Below, in pieces: positions 25,224 through 33,527 of a DNA stretch of 64,000 nt. Position 1 is the first letter of the stretch. Every line of letters starts with the position of its first letter. The notes beneath the pieces are model-generated. The model did no database searches, was not told the origin of the DNA, and saw nothing but the letters and a program-made list of their open reading frames with translations. A program made the translations under genes and the position numbers. The stretch covers positions 1 through 64,000 of the forward strand of contig NZ_JABAHZ010000002.1 in the NCBI RefSeq assembly GCF_012641265.1, given 5' to 3'. Origin of the DNA: Chitinophaga eiseniae. Lineage in GTDB: Bacteria > Bacteroidota > Bacteroidia > Chitinophagales > Chitinophagaceae.

Positions 25224-25299
25224 AGCAAAAAGCTATTGCAGAGAATGAGGATAGCGAATATTAAAATCGCTTCGGTCATCTCCACAATAGCTTTTTGCT
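25224..25299. repeat. Hairpin repeat, copy 1
   Basis: AGCAAAAAGCTATTG (25224-25238) pairs with CAATAGCTTTTTGCT (25285-25299), and the stem continues imperfectly inward (GAGAATGA against TCATCTC). The element closely matches the one at 49429-49509, including part of the loop. It lies between the malic enzyme stop and the start of the kinase-like gene, and may also act as a terminator. Confidence 0.8.
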
Positions 25300-25311
25300 A
25301 TGCTTTATCGC

Positions 25312-27633
25312 TTACTTTTTCTTTTTCTCTTTTTTTCCTTTTCCCTCTTCAGTGGCCTGACGGCAACACTTCTCCTGTGCATCTACCACGGCGATGTTCA
25401 CCATGTTTACGATCTGGCGTACGGTACTACCTAGTTGCAGGATATGCACCGGCTTTTTCATACCCAGCAGGATGGGGCCAATGGCATCAAACCCGGCTAC
25501 TTCCTGTAAGAGGTTATATGCAATATTACCAGCTGCCAGGTTAGGGAAGATGAGGGTATTTACTTCTTCTCCCAACAGTTCCGTAAACGGATAATTATCT
25601 TTCAGAATTTCCTTGTTAAAGGCCATTGCAGCCTGTATTTCACCATCTACAATGAGGGATGGATCGCGTTGTTTTACGATTTCGCGTGCCTTGCTCATAG
25701 TTTGCGCTTCCGGTGTTGGGCTGCTGCCGAAGTTGGAATACGACAACATCGCAATGCGGGGCGTGATGTTGAAGTGTTTCACTTCCTTAGCCACCATCAT
25801 GGTAATATCTGCCAGTTCTTCTGCAGTAGGATTGAAGTTTACGGTTGTATCGGCCAGGAACAATGGTCCGCGCTTGGTTTGGATAATATACATACCCGCT
25901 ACGCGTTTGGCCCCATCTTCCATACCTATTACCTGCAGCGCCGGGCGGATAGTATCCGGGTATTTGCGGGTAAGGCCGGAAATCAGTGCATCTGCCTCAC
26001 CGGTTTCCACCATCATACAGCCGAAATAGTTGCGCTCACGCATAATTTTACGGGCCTCGTACTGGTTCAGTCCTTTGCGCTGGCGTTTCTTGAAGAAGAG
26101 GTCACCGAAGCGATGACGCATTTCTTTCATTTCCTCACTCTTCGGATCAATGATCACGGCATTTTCAATCTCGATGGCATTTTCCAGCATCAGTTCACGA
26201 ATACGGATTTCATTACCCAGCAGAATTGGGTGGGCAATACCTTCATCGTTCACCACCTGGGCGGCTTTCAGCACCTTCAGGTTATCTGCTTCTGCAAATA
26301 CAACCTTTCTTGGATCACGGCGCGCTTTGGTACCAATTACGCGGAACAGTTGGTTATCCAGTCCCAGTCGATGGTTCAGCTCATTCTTGTAAGCTTCCCA
26401 ATCGGTGATAGGCCGGTGGGCCACACCGCTTTCCATGGCGGCCTTAGCTACTGCAGGCGCTACGGTACTCAATAAGCGGGGATCCAATGGTTTGGGAATA
26501 ATGTATTTAGGTCCGAAGAAAATATTTCTTTCGTTATAGGCCAGGTTAACGATATCCGGCACCGGCGATTTGGCCATTTCAGCCAGGGCCCTTACTGCTG
26601 CCAGTTTCATAGCTTCATTAATCTGGGTGGCTCTCACATCGAGGGCGCCACGGAAAATGTATGGGAAGCCCAATACGTTGTTTACCTGGTTGGGATAATC
26701 AGAACGGCCGGTAGCCATAATGATGTCCGGGCGGGCGGCGATAGCGGTTTCGTAAGCGATTTCCGGATCAGGATTGGCCATGGCAAATACGATAGGGTTC
26801 TTAGCCATGCTCTTGATCATGTCGGTAGACACTACGTTGCCTACTGATAATCCCAGGAATACATCTGCTCCTTTCATCGCTTCTGCCAGCGTAGTTATTT
26901 TTGTGTTGGTAACAAATTGTTTATGCCTGTCGGATAAGTCCTGGCGGTCTTTGTTCAATACACCGTCCTTATCAAACATGATGAAATTTTCCGGTTTGGC
27001 GCCCAGGGCTACATACAGCTTCACACAAGCCATGGCAGCGGCGCCAGCGCCGTTTACCACAATTTTCACCTTCTCTATCTTCTTTTTAACCAGTTCCAGT
27101 GCATTCAGCAAGGCGGCGGAGGAAATGATGGCCGTGCCGTGCTGGTCATCGTGCATGATCGGAATTTTCAGCTCTTTTCTCAGCCTGTCTTCAATTTCGA
27201 AGCATTCCGGGCTTTTGATATCTTCCAGGTTAATTCCGCCAAAGGTGGGCTCCAGGGCTTTTACAGCCGCTACAAAGGTATCCGGATCTTTAGCGTCCAG
27301 CTCTATATCAAATACATCTATATCGGCAAATATTTTAAATAATACGGCTTTCCCTTCCATCACCGGCTTGCCGGCTTCAGGACCTATATCTCCTAATCCC
27401 AGTACAGCGGTACCATTACTGATAACGCCCACCAGGTTGCCTTTCGCAGTATATTTATAAACGTTTTCTACGTCGTTGTAAATTTCTTTACAGGGTTCTG
27501 CTACTCCGGGAGAGTATGCGAGTGACAAATCCCATTGTGATTTAGTGTCTTTTGTAGGTATGACTTCAATTTTACCCGGCCTGCCCATTGCATGATAGTC
27601 TAACGCATCCTGCTTATTCAGTTTCTTTGCCAT
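25312..27633 (-). CDS. maeB: NADP-dependent malic enzyme with phosphotransacetylase-like domain (MaeB type)
   Basis: 773 residues, the usual length of the large bacterial malic enzyme. The N-terminal part (about 1-430) has the malic enzyme landmarks SLAYSPGVAEPCKEI, MHDDQHGTAIISSAALLNAL, VVNGAGAAAMACV and FAMANPDPEI. The C-terminal part (about 440-760) is phosphate acetyl/butyryl transferase-like (ALISGLTRKYPDTIRPALQV). It decarboxylates malate to pyruvate with production of NADPH; the second domain is thought to be regulatory, responding to acetyl-CoA, rather than catalytic. The C-terminus is a lysine-rich tail (GKGKKEKKKK). It stands alone, with a hairpin repeat downstream. Confidence 0.95.
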   Translation of the reverse strand: MAKKLNKQDALDYHAMGRPGKIEVIPTKDTKSQWDLSLAYSPGVAEPCKEIYNDVENVYKYTAKGNLVGVISNGTAVLGLGDIGPEAGKPVMEGKAVLFKIFADIDVFDIELDAKDPDTFVAAVKALEPTFGGINLEDIKSPECFEIEDRLRKELKIPIMHDDQHGTAIISSAALLNALELVKKKIEKVKIVVNGAGAAAMACVKLYVALGAKPENFIMFDKDGVLNKDRQDLSDRHKQFVTNTKITTLAEAMKGADVFLGLSVGNVVSTDMIKSMAKNPIVFAMANPDPEIAYETAIAARPDIIMATGRSDYPNQVNNVLGFPYIFRGALDVRATQINEAMKLAAVRALAEMAKSPVPDIVNLAYNERNIFFGPKYIIPKPLDPRLLSTVAPAVAKAAMESGVAHRPITDWEAYKNELNHRLGLDNQLFRVIGTKARRDPRKVVFAEADNLKVLKAAQVVNDEGIAHPILLGNEIRIRELMLENAIEIENAVIIDPKSEEMKEMRHRFGDLFFKKRQRKGLNQYEARKIMRERNYFGCMMVETGEADALISGLTRKYPDTIRPALQVIGMEDGAKRVAGMYIIQTKRGPLFLADTTVNFNPTAEELADITMMVAKEVKHFNITPRIAMLSYSNFGSSPTPEAQTMSKAREIVKQRDPSLIVDGEIQAAMAFNKEILKDNYPFTELLGEEVNTLIFPNLAAGNIAYNLLQEVAGFDAIGPILLGMKKPVHILQLGSTVRQIVNMVNIAVVDAQEKCCRQATEEGKGKKEKKKK

Positions 27634-27777
27634 ATAAATATAAGATTGTTATTGGGCGTGCAATATACGAAGTATTCAAATAGCGCATCCAACACAATAG
27701 TGGGATACCTGCCTATTATTAACGATACTAACCATTAAAATTACTTACTTTTACGGCGTTAAACATTCACAAATATC

Positions 27778-28221
27778 ATGATACAACGCATCCAGAGTCT
27801 CTATCTGCTATTGGCTGCCGCCGCCGGCGCTGCCGCCTTATCTTTTAACCTGTGGAAAGCTACCCTGACCAACAACCCTAATCCGGTGTATGTAAACGCT
27901 TCCAGCAACTATCTCCTGTTTGTACTGTATGTGGTGATTATACTGCTGAGCGCAGTTACCATCTTCCTTTTTAAGAAGCGTAAACTACAGTTTCGGCTGA
28001 CAATATTTAACATTCTTTTTGCTTTTGGCGCCCTGGCTTATCAATACTATGTAGTGCAGCAAACTGCTAATAAATTAAGTACTGGTGGCGTAGCCATCAC
28101 ATCCGCGTCTTACCAGATCGCCTCGTTTTTACCCATTGTGATCATCATTTTGTTGTTCCTGGCGGTAAGAGGCATTTATAAAGATGAGAAGCTGATCAAA
28201 TCACTCGACCGACTCAGATAA
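27778..28221 (+). CDS. DUF4293-family small membrane protein
   Basis: 147 residues with four predicted membrane helices (about 5-24, 43-61, 73-92 and 108-128). It starts MIQRIQSLYLLLAAAAG, the characteristic opening of DUF4293, a family known from Bacteroidota with no assigned function. Cytoplasmic ends are basic (FKKRKLQFR and KSLDRLR). It is a single-gene unit, with a terminator directly after the stop and uvrA convergent. Nothing in the sequence indicates an enzymatic role. Confidence 0.85.
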   Translation: MIQRIQSLYLLLAAAAGAAALSFNLWKATLTNNPNPVYVNASSNYLLFVLYVVIILLSAVTIFLFKKRKLQFRLTIFNILFAFGALAYQYYVVQQTANKLSTGGVAITSASYQIASFLPIVIIILLFLAVRGIYKDEKLIKSLDRLR

Positions 28222-28247
28222 CCAGGCATTTGCCTATAAAAGTTTTC

Positions 28248-28286
28248 AGGGCTGCCACCTTCGGGGTGCGGCCCTTTTTTATTGGG
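28248..28286 (+). terminator. Intrinsic terminator of the DUF4293 gene
   Basis: AGGGCTGCCACC pairs across a TTCGG loop with GGTGCGGCCCT, with one bulge and one wobble, and six T residues follow. Confidence 0.85.
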
Positions 28287-28315
28287 CAACCGTTAGCATC
28301 ACTGACGGCCCTGTC

Positions 28316-28349
28316 AATAAAAAAGGTGTATCATGACCGATACACCTTT
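28316..28349 (-). terminator. Intrinsic terminator of uvrA
   Basis: AAAGGTGTATC (28322-28332) pairs with GATACACCTTT (28339-28349). On the minus strand the stem is followed by a T run. It lies just after the uvrA stop. Confidence 0.87.
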
Positions 28350-28372
28350 CTAACTTTATTTTGATGTCTTTG

Positions 28373-31189
28373 TTACAGGAACTTCCCGGTATAGCTTTCG
28401 GCTACTTTCTTTAATCCGTCTGGAACACCTGCGTACAGCAGGTTACCACCGCCGGCGCCACCCTCTGGGCCTAAATCGATCACCCAGTCGGCGCTCCGGA
28501 TCACATCAAGGTTATGTTCGATCACCAGTACGGAATGGCCTTGATCTATCAGTGCATTAAAGGAGTCCAGCAACTTCCTGATATCGTGGAAATGAAGACC
28601 GGTAGTAGGCTCATCGAAGATAAAGAGGATATGCCCCTGGGCTTTACCTTTTCCGAGGAAAGACGCCAGTTTCACACGTTGCGCCTCTCCACCACTGAGG
28701 GTATCACTGCTTTGTCCGAGTTTCACATAGCCTAATCCCACACTGCTTAAAGGACGTATTTTATTGCATACTTCTTTTTCATCTTTGAAGAAGTCCAGCG
28801 CCTCATCTACGCCCATTTCCAGTACTTCGTAGATATTTTTCCCTTTATAGGTAACTTCCAGTACTTCGTCTTTAAACCTCTTACCACCGCAGCTTTCGCA
28901 GGTAAGATGTACATCTGCCAGGAACTGCATTTCTACAATCACCTCTCCTTCTCCTTTGCAGGCATCACAACGGCCGCCATCTACGTTGAAAGAAAAATGT
29001 TTGGGCTGGAAGCCACGCATCTTGCTCAGCTGTTGCCTGGAATACAGGTCCCTGATTTCATCATAGGCTTTGATGTAGGTTACAGGATTGGAACGCGATG
29101 ACTTACCAATCGGGTTCTGGTCAATCATTTCCACCTGTGTAATATCATCCATAGCGCCTTTGAGGGCTTTGTGGTTACCTACCCTTTCTGCAAACTCGCC
29201 CTTTAGCTTCATCAGCGCGGGGTAGAGGATCTGTTTTACGAGGGTAGTTTTTCCAGAGCCGCTCACACCGCTGATAACGGTGAGTACCTGCAACGGAAAA
29301 TCAACCGTGATATTTTTCAGGTTATGTTGCCGGGCGCCTTCCACAGTAATGGCTTTTTTCCATTTCCGTACTTTGGCTGGCGGATCGATGGTAAACTGTC
29401 CGCTGAGATACTTACCGGTAAGGCTTTTACCGTCTTTCAGTATCTGGGGATAGGTACCTGCGAAAATGACCTCTCCTCCCAGGTGGCTGGCCAGCGGGCC
29501 CATATCGATGATGTAGTCCGCTTCTTCCATCATCTGTTCGTCGTGTTCTACTACCACCACGGTATTACCAAGGTCGCGCAGTTCTTTCAGTACGGCGATC
29601 AGGCGGTGGGTATCGCGTGCATGCAAACCGATACTGGGTTCATCCAGTATATACATAGAATTGGTAAGGTTGCTGCCCAGGGTCCGGGTCAGCTGGATGC
29701 GCTGACTTTCGCCACCACTCAGCGTATTGGCTACCCTGTTGAGCGTCAGGTATCCGAGACCTACGTCCAGTAAGGTTTTGATGCGATGATTTATTTCAAT
29801 GAGAATACGTTTGGCTACTTGCTGATCGTATTCGTTGAGATCGAGTTCGTCGAACCATTTTCTCAGGTCTGATACGGGCAGGTCTACCAGCTCCGCGATA
29901 TTCCGGTTGCCCACTTTGATGTAGAGCGCTTCCTTGCGTAAACGTCCGCCTCCACACTCCGGGCATATAGTACGACCGCGGTAACGGGCTTGCAGTACAC
30001 GGTATTGCACCTTATACAGGTTTTGCTCTACCATCTTAAAGAATTCGTTCAGCCCATAGAAGTGTTCGTTGCCGGTCCAGAGCAATTTCACCTGTTCGTC
30101 CGTTAATTCGGCGATAGGCTTATGTACCGGGAAATTGAATTTACGGGCCACTTTAATGAGTGCGTCTTTATACTCACCCATTTTCTCCCCCCGCCAGGGA
30201 GCGATGGCACCTTCAAAAACGCTCAGTCGCTTATCGGGTATCACCAGGTCGGCATCGAGTCCGAGTACCTGTCCGAAGCCTTCACAGGTAGGGCAGGCGC
30301 CGTAAGGGTTATTGAAGGAAAACAGGTTAGGTACGGGTTCTTCGAAGGTGATACCATCCAGCTCGAAGCGGTTGGCGAAGTGCTGGATATCTTTTCCATC
30401 CACTTCCACATAGCAATCGCCCTCACTTTCGTAAAACGCTGTCTGCACGCTATCAGCTATACGGTGTTTATCATCTTCTTCAAAATCCTTTACTACCAGG
30501 CGATCTATCAATACCCAGGCATCGGCGGGTACGGTAATCTTCTTTTGTTCCAGCAGCTCCTCTATGCGTAACAGGCCATTACCTTCGGCGCCGGGTACGT
30601 ATAAACGGGAAAACCCTTTTTGCTGCAGTATGCCCAGTTCTTCCTTCGCCTCCCTTTTGGCGTGGCGACGGAAAGGCGCCAGCAGTAATACTTTACTGCC
30701 ATGCTTTAGTTTCGTGATAAAATCTACCACGTCACTTACCTCATGTTTTTTTACCAGTTTTCCGGAGATGGGGGAATAGGTTTTACCCACTCTTCCAAAT
30801 AAAAGCCGGAGGTAATCATAAATTTCCGTCATAGATCCCACAGTGGAACGGGGGGTACGGGTAATTACTTTTTGTTCGATAGCGATGGCCGGGCAAATCC
30901 CCTTGATATAGTCGACATCCGGCTTGTTCATACGCATCAGGAACTGACGGGCATAGGAGCTTAAGCTTTCCGCGTACCGGCGTTGGCCTTCGGCATAGAG
31001 GGTATCCATGGTCAGGGAGGATTTTCCTGAACCGGACACACCAGTTACCACAACGAGTTTGCTACGAGGGATGGATACGCTTACATTCTTAAGATTGTGT
31101 ACCCTGGCTCCTTTTATGAAAATATGGTCCTGCGGGCTAACTTCCTGAGGATCAATTACGCTTGTTTCTTTCTTTACTTTTGTTGCCAT
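28373..31189 (-). CDS. uvrA: Excinuclease ABC subunit UvrA
   Basis: 938 residues. Two ABC ATPase halves are visible, with Walker A motifs [18 protein letters not shown] and [18 protein letters not shown] and signatures [17 protein letters not shown] and [17 protein letters not shown]. Zinc-binding Cys pairs are seen in [18 protein letters not shown] and CDACKGEGE...CESCGG. It is the damage-recognition protein of nucleotide excision repair and loads UvrB on DNA. uvrB is not adjacent. The promoter-like TAAATTTG lies only a few bases before the ATG. Sequence and length are entirely ordinary. Confidence 0.98.
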   Translation of the reverse strand: MATKVKKETSVIDPQEVSPQDHIFIKGARVHNLKNVSVSIPRSKLVVVTGVSGSGKSSLTMDTLYAEGQRRYAESLSSYARQFLMRMNKPDVDYIKGICPAIAIEQKVITRTPRSTVGSMTEIYDYLRLLFGRVGKTYSPISGKLVKKHEVSDVVDFITKLKHGSKVLLLAPFRRHAKREAKEELGILQQKGFSRLYVPGAEGNGLLRIEELLEQKKITVPADAWVLIDRLVVKDFEEDDKHRIADSVQTAFYESEGDCYVEVDGKDIQHFANRFELDGITFEEPVPNLFSFNNPYGACPTCEGFGQVLGLDADLVIPDKRLSVFEGAIAPWRGEKMGEYKDALIKVARKFNFPVHKPIAELTDEQVKLLWTGNEHFYGLNEFFKMVEQNLYKVQYRVLQARYRGRTICPECGGGRLRKEALYIKVGNRNIAELVDLPVSDLRKWFDELDLNEYDQQVAKRILIEINHRIKTLLDVGLGYLTLNRVANTLSGGESQRIQLTRTLGSNLTNSMYILDEPSIGLHARDTHRLIAVLKELRDLGNTVVVVEHDEQMMEEADYIIDMGPLASHLGGEVIFAGTYPQILKDGKSLTGKYLSGQFTIDPPAKVRKWKKAITVEGARQHNLKNITVDFPLQVLTVISGVSGSGKTTLVKQILYPALMKLKGEFAERVGNHKALKGAMDDITQVEMIDQNPIGKSSRSNPVTYIKAYDEIRDLYSRQQLSKMRGFQPKHFSFNVDGGRCDACKGEGEVIVEMQFLADVHLTCESCGGKRFKDEVLEVTYKGKNIYEVLEMGVDEALDFFKDEKEVCNKIRPLSSVGLGYVKLGQSSDTLSGGEAQRVKLASFLGKGKAQGHILFIFDEPTTGLHFHDIRKLLDSFNALIDQGHSVLVIEHNLDVIRSADWVIDLGPEGGAGGGNLLYAGVPDGLKKVAESYTGKFL

Positions 31190-31196
31190 GACAGAA

Positions 31197-31225
31197 CAAA
31201 TTTAAGGGAAAAGATGTTAGTTCAA
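31197..31225 (-). promoter_or_regulatory. Putative uvrA promoter
   Basis: The minus strand has TAAATTTG at 31204-31197 and TTG at 31225-31223, 18 bases apart. The box ends 7 bases from the ATG, so the transcript would be nearly leaderless. Confidence 0.4.
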
Positions 31226-31300
31226 TAGTTAGCTTTTGAGCGGTATATCGAATCCGCTCAAAGCCTTTATTTTAGCCTCCCGAAGCCTACTATAATATTA

Positions 31301-31331
31301 TTTGTTTTATTGAACTATTCTGTTATATTTG
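31301..31331 (+). promoter_or_regulatory. Strong Bacteroidota-type promoter of the sigma-factor gene
   Basis: TTTG (31301-31304) and TATATTTG (31324-31331) are separated by 19 bases, an exact match to the TTTG-N19-TAnnTTTG consensus. Transcription would start near 31337, leaving a leader of about 145 bases before the ATG. Confidence 0.7.
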
Positions 31332-31481
31332 CATAAGACCAGGTCTATCTCGCTGGCATTTCAGGCATCGATCTTTAACTAAAAACTACTCATTATCGCA
31401 TAAACTTTACTTAATTAAAAACAACCAAACTGGCTGTAAAGTCTGTAATTTATTTACTAACCTGCCTAGTTGTAGAAGTTT

Positions 31482-32063
31482 ATGCAAGTAATGTACAAAT
31501 TGTGCGATGAGCAGTTGATTACTCTCTTTAAAAAGGGACATTCTTCCGCATTAGAAGAGTTGGTACACCGTCACAAAGACAAGGTGTTCACTTCCATCCT
31601 GCTACTGGTAAAAGATTCTTTCCTCGCAGAAGATATCTTCCAGGATACCTTTATTAAAATCATTGATACGATTAGGGCTGAACGTTATACAGAGAAGGGA
31701 AAATTTCTTCCCTGGGCCATGCGTATTGCGCACAACCTTTGTGTAGATCATTTCCGGAAGATTAAGCGTACGCCAATGATCAGGACCGGCGACGACAAAG
31801 ATATCTTCGATGTATTAGGTTTCAGCGACAGCTGCGCGGAAGACAAGCTGATTACCCGCCAGAGTCATGACCGCGTTCGCAGGATGTTGGATATGCTTCC
31901 GGAAGAACAACGGGAAGTAATTATCCTGCGTCACTATGCAGAATTAAGTTTTAAAGAAATAGCAGATCTCACGCAAGTGAGTATCAATACAGCATTGGGT
32001 CGGATGCGTTATGGTCTGATCAATCTCCGGAAAATGATGACGGAGAAACAAATCTGTCTATGA
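31482..32063 (+). CDS. RNA polymerase sigma-70 family factor, ECF-like
   Basis: 193 residues; the ATG at 31491 is an alternative start three codons in. Region 2 is seen in DSFLAEDIFQDTFIKIIDT and FLPWAMRIAHNLCVDHFRK. Region 4 is seen in LPEEQREVIILRHYAELSFK and EIADLTQVSINTALGRMRYG. There is no region 3 and no C-terminal extension. No anti-sigma gene or SusC/SusD pair follows, unlike most Bacteroidota ECF factors; the next gene is a convergent thiolase. It probably belongs to the stand-alone conserved group rather than to the FecI-type group. Regulation through the long leader is possible but I see no known riboswitch. Confidence 0.9.
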   Translation: MQVMYKLCDEQLITLFKKGHSSALEELVHRHKDKVFTSILLLVKDSFLAEDIFQDTFIKIIDTIRAERYTEKGKFLPWAMRIAHNLCVDHFRKIKRTPMIRTGDDKDIFDVLGFSDSCAEDKLITRQSHDRVRRMLDMLPEEQREVIILRHYAELSFKEIADLTQVSINTALGRMRYGLINLRKMMTEKQICL

Positions 32064-32090
32064 TGAACCCTTTTTTTTGCTTGCCAGCAA

Positions 32091-32121
32091 CGAGCGGCCG
32101 GATGTAATGTCCGACCGCTCG
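32091..32121. terminator. Bidirectional hairpin between sigma factor and thiolase genes
   Basis: CGAGCGGCCGGA (32091-32102) pairs with TCCGACCGCTCG (32110-32121), with one wobble. T runs on either side are weak. Confidence 0.6.
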
Positions 32122-32143
32122 CTATTTTAGGGCAATCCTACTC

Positions 32144-33343
32144 CTAAATTTTTTCGAATATAATAGCTGCTCCCTGACCAACACCCACACACATACTTGC
32201 CAGTCCATATTTAGCTCCGGGTCTGCGTTTCATTTCATGTAACAAGGTAGCTGTAATACGTACGCCGCTACAACCCAGTGGATGCCCGATAGCAATAGCG
32301 CCCCCATTTACATTCAGCAGTTCGGGGTTCAGGCCCAGGTCGCGTACGCAAGCCAGCGATTGCGCGGCAAAGGCTTCATTGAGTTCTACCAGGTGCAATT
32401 GATCCACCGTGAGGCCGGCACGCTGCAAGGCCTTATTGGAAGCGGGTACGGGGCCAATGCCCATAATGGAGGGATCTACGCCCGCTACTGCCATACTTTT
32501 GATTTGTGCCAGCGGCTGGAGGTTAAATTGTTTCAATGCCTTTTCCGACACAATAAGTACAGCTGCTGCACCATCGTTGATACCAGAGGAATTACCTGCA
32601 GTAACAGATCCATTTTTAGCAAAAGCGGGGCGTAATGCAGCCAGCTTTTCCAGGGTAGTAGCCCGCGGATGTTCATCTTCCGAAAAAAGTATTTTTTCGT
32701 CTTTCCCCTGGACAATTTCTACCGGTATAATCTCCTCCTGCCATTTACCGGCTTCTAATGCCTGCCGGTAAAGGGTTTGGCTACGCAATGCAAAAATATC
32801 CTGTTCTTCTCTTCCTATCTTCCACTGGTTAGCCACATTTTCGGCTGTTTCACCCATCGCATAGGGATGATACATGTCGGCCAACCGGGGGTTCGTGAAA
32901 CGCCAGCCAATCGTGGTATCATACATCTCTGCCTTACGGCCGAAGGCGGAATCTGACTTAGCCACCACAAAGGGAGCACGGGTCATGCTTTCTACACCGC
33001 CGGCCAGGTATACATCACCTTCCCCGCACATCACTGCCCGGGCGGCGTCCATAATGGCCTGCATACCGGAGGCGCATAAACGATTTACGGTATTACCGGC
33101 TACAGTAACCGGTAGCCCTGCCAGGAGTGCCGCCATCCGCGCTACATTCCGGTTATCTTCCCCTGCCTGGTTGGCGGCGCCGGCAATCACATCTTCTATA
33201 ACAGCCGGATCCAGGGAACTATTTCTTTTCATTAACGCTTTGATCAGATGCGCCAGCAAATCATCCGGGCGGATGTTACTCAGTGCGCCACCATAGCGGC
33301 CTATGGGAGTACGTACCGCATCTACTATGTAAGCAACTTGCAT
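32144..33343 (-). CDS. Thiolase, 3-oxoadipyl-CoA thiolase / acetyl-CoA acyltransferase type
   Basis: 399 residues from the ATG at 33343 ([19 protein letters not shown]); an in-frame start at 33367 adds eight residues with no family support. The nucleophile Cys90 is in [13 protein letters not shown], His354 in [10 protein letters not shown] and Cys385 in [10 protein letters not shown]. The stretch [20 protein letters not shown] is typical of the PcaF/PaaJ branch, which splits 3-oxoadipyl-CoA to succinyl-CoA and acetyl-CoA. Closely related proteins serve fatty acid oxidation, so the substrate is uncertain. No aromatic degradation or beta-oxidation genes are nearby. Confidence 0.9.
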   Translation of the reverse strand: MQVAYIVDAVRTPIGRYGGALSNIRPDDLLAHLIKALMKRNSSLDPAVIEDVIAGAANQAGEDNRNVARMAALLAGLPVTVAGNTVNRLCASGMQAIMDAARAVMCGEGDVYLAGGVESMTRAPFVVAKSDSAFGRKAEMYDTTIGWRFTNPRLADMYHPYAMGETAENVANQWKIGREEQDIFALRSQTLYRQALEAGKWQEEIIPVEIVQGKDEKILFSEDEHPRATTLEKLAALRPAFAKNGSVTAGNSSGINDGAAAVLIVSEKALKQFNLQPLAQIKSMAVAGVDPSIMGIGPVPASNKALQRAGLTVDQLHLVELNEAFAAQSLACVRDLGLNPELLNVNGGAIAIGHPLGCSGVRITATLLHEMKRRPGAKYGLASMCVGVGQGAAIIFEKI

Positions 33344-33461
33344 GTGACTGTTTTGGTTTAACTGCAATATAAAGCATCCCCGTTAAACCGCCTCTTCACC
33401 TGCAAGCTACCCCCAAAACACCGCCAGTTATAACCTTATTCCCGCCTTTTAATAAATACCG

Positions 33462-33492
33462 TTTGGCCAACTTTTGCAGAACCGTAGTTTTG
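33462..33492 (+). promoter_or_regulatory. Bacteroidota-type promoter of the M23 peptidase gene
   Basis: TTTG (33462-33465), 19 bases, then TAGTTTTG (33485-33492): a full consensus match. The ATG at 33528 follows after about 30 bases of leader, which excludes the in-frame start at 33474. Confidence 0.7.
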
Positions 33493-33527
33493 CCCCCGAT
33501 TATTATTCATCGTTAAAAACCCCACAA

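Noticed and set aside
25669..26475. 268-codon open frame on the plus strand opposite the malic enzyme
   Set aside because: Antisense to conserved malic enzyme sequence, with Cys/His/Phe-rich composition typical of shadow frames.
31338..31481. Riboswitch in the sigma-factor leader
   Set aside because: I recognise no conserved aptamer core and no terminator-like alternative fold.
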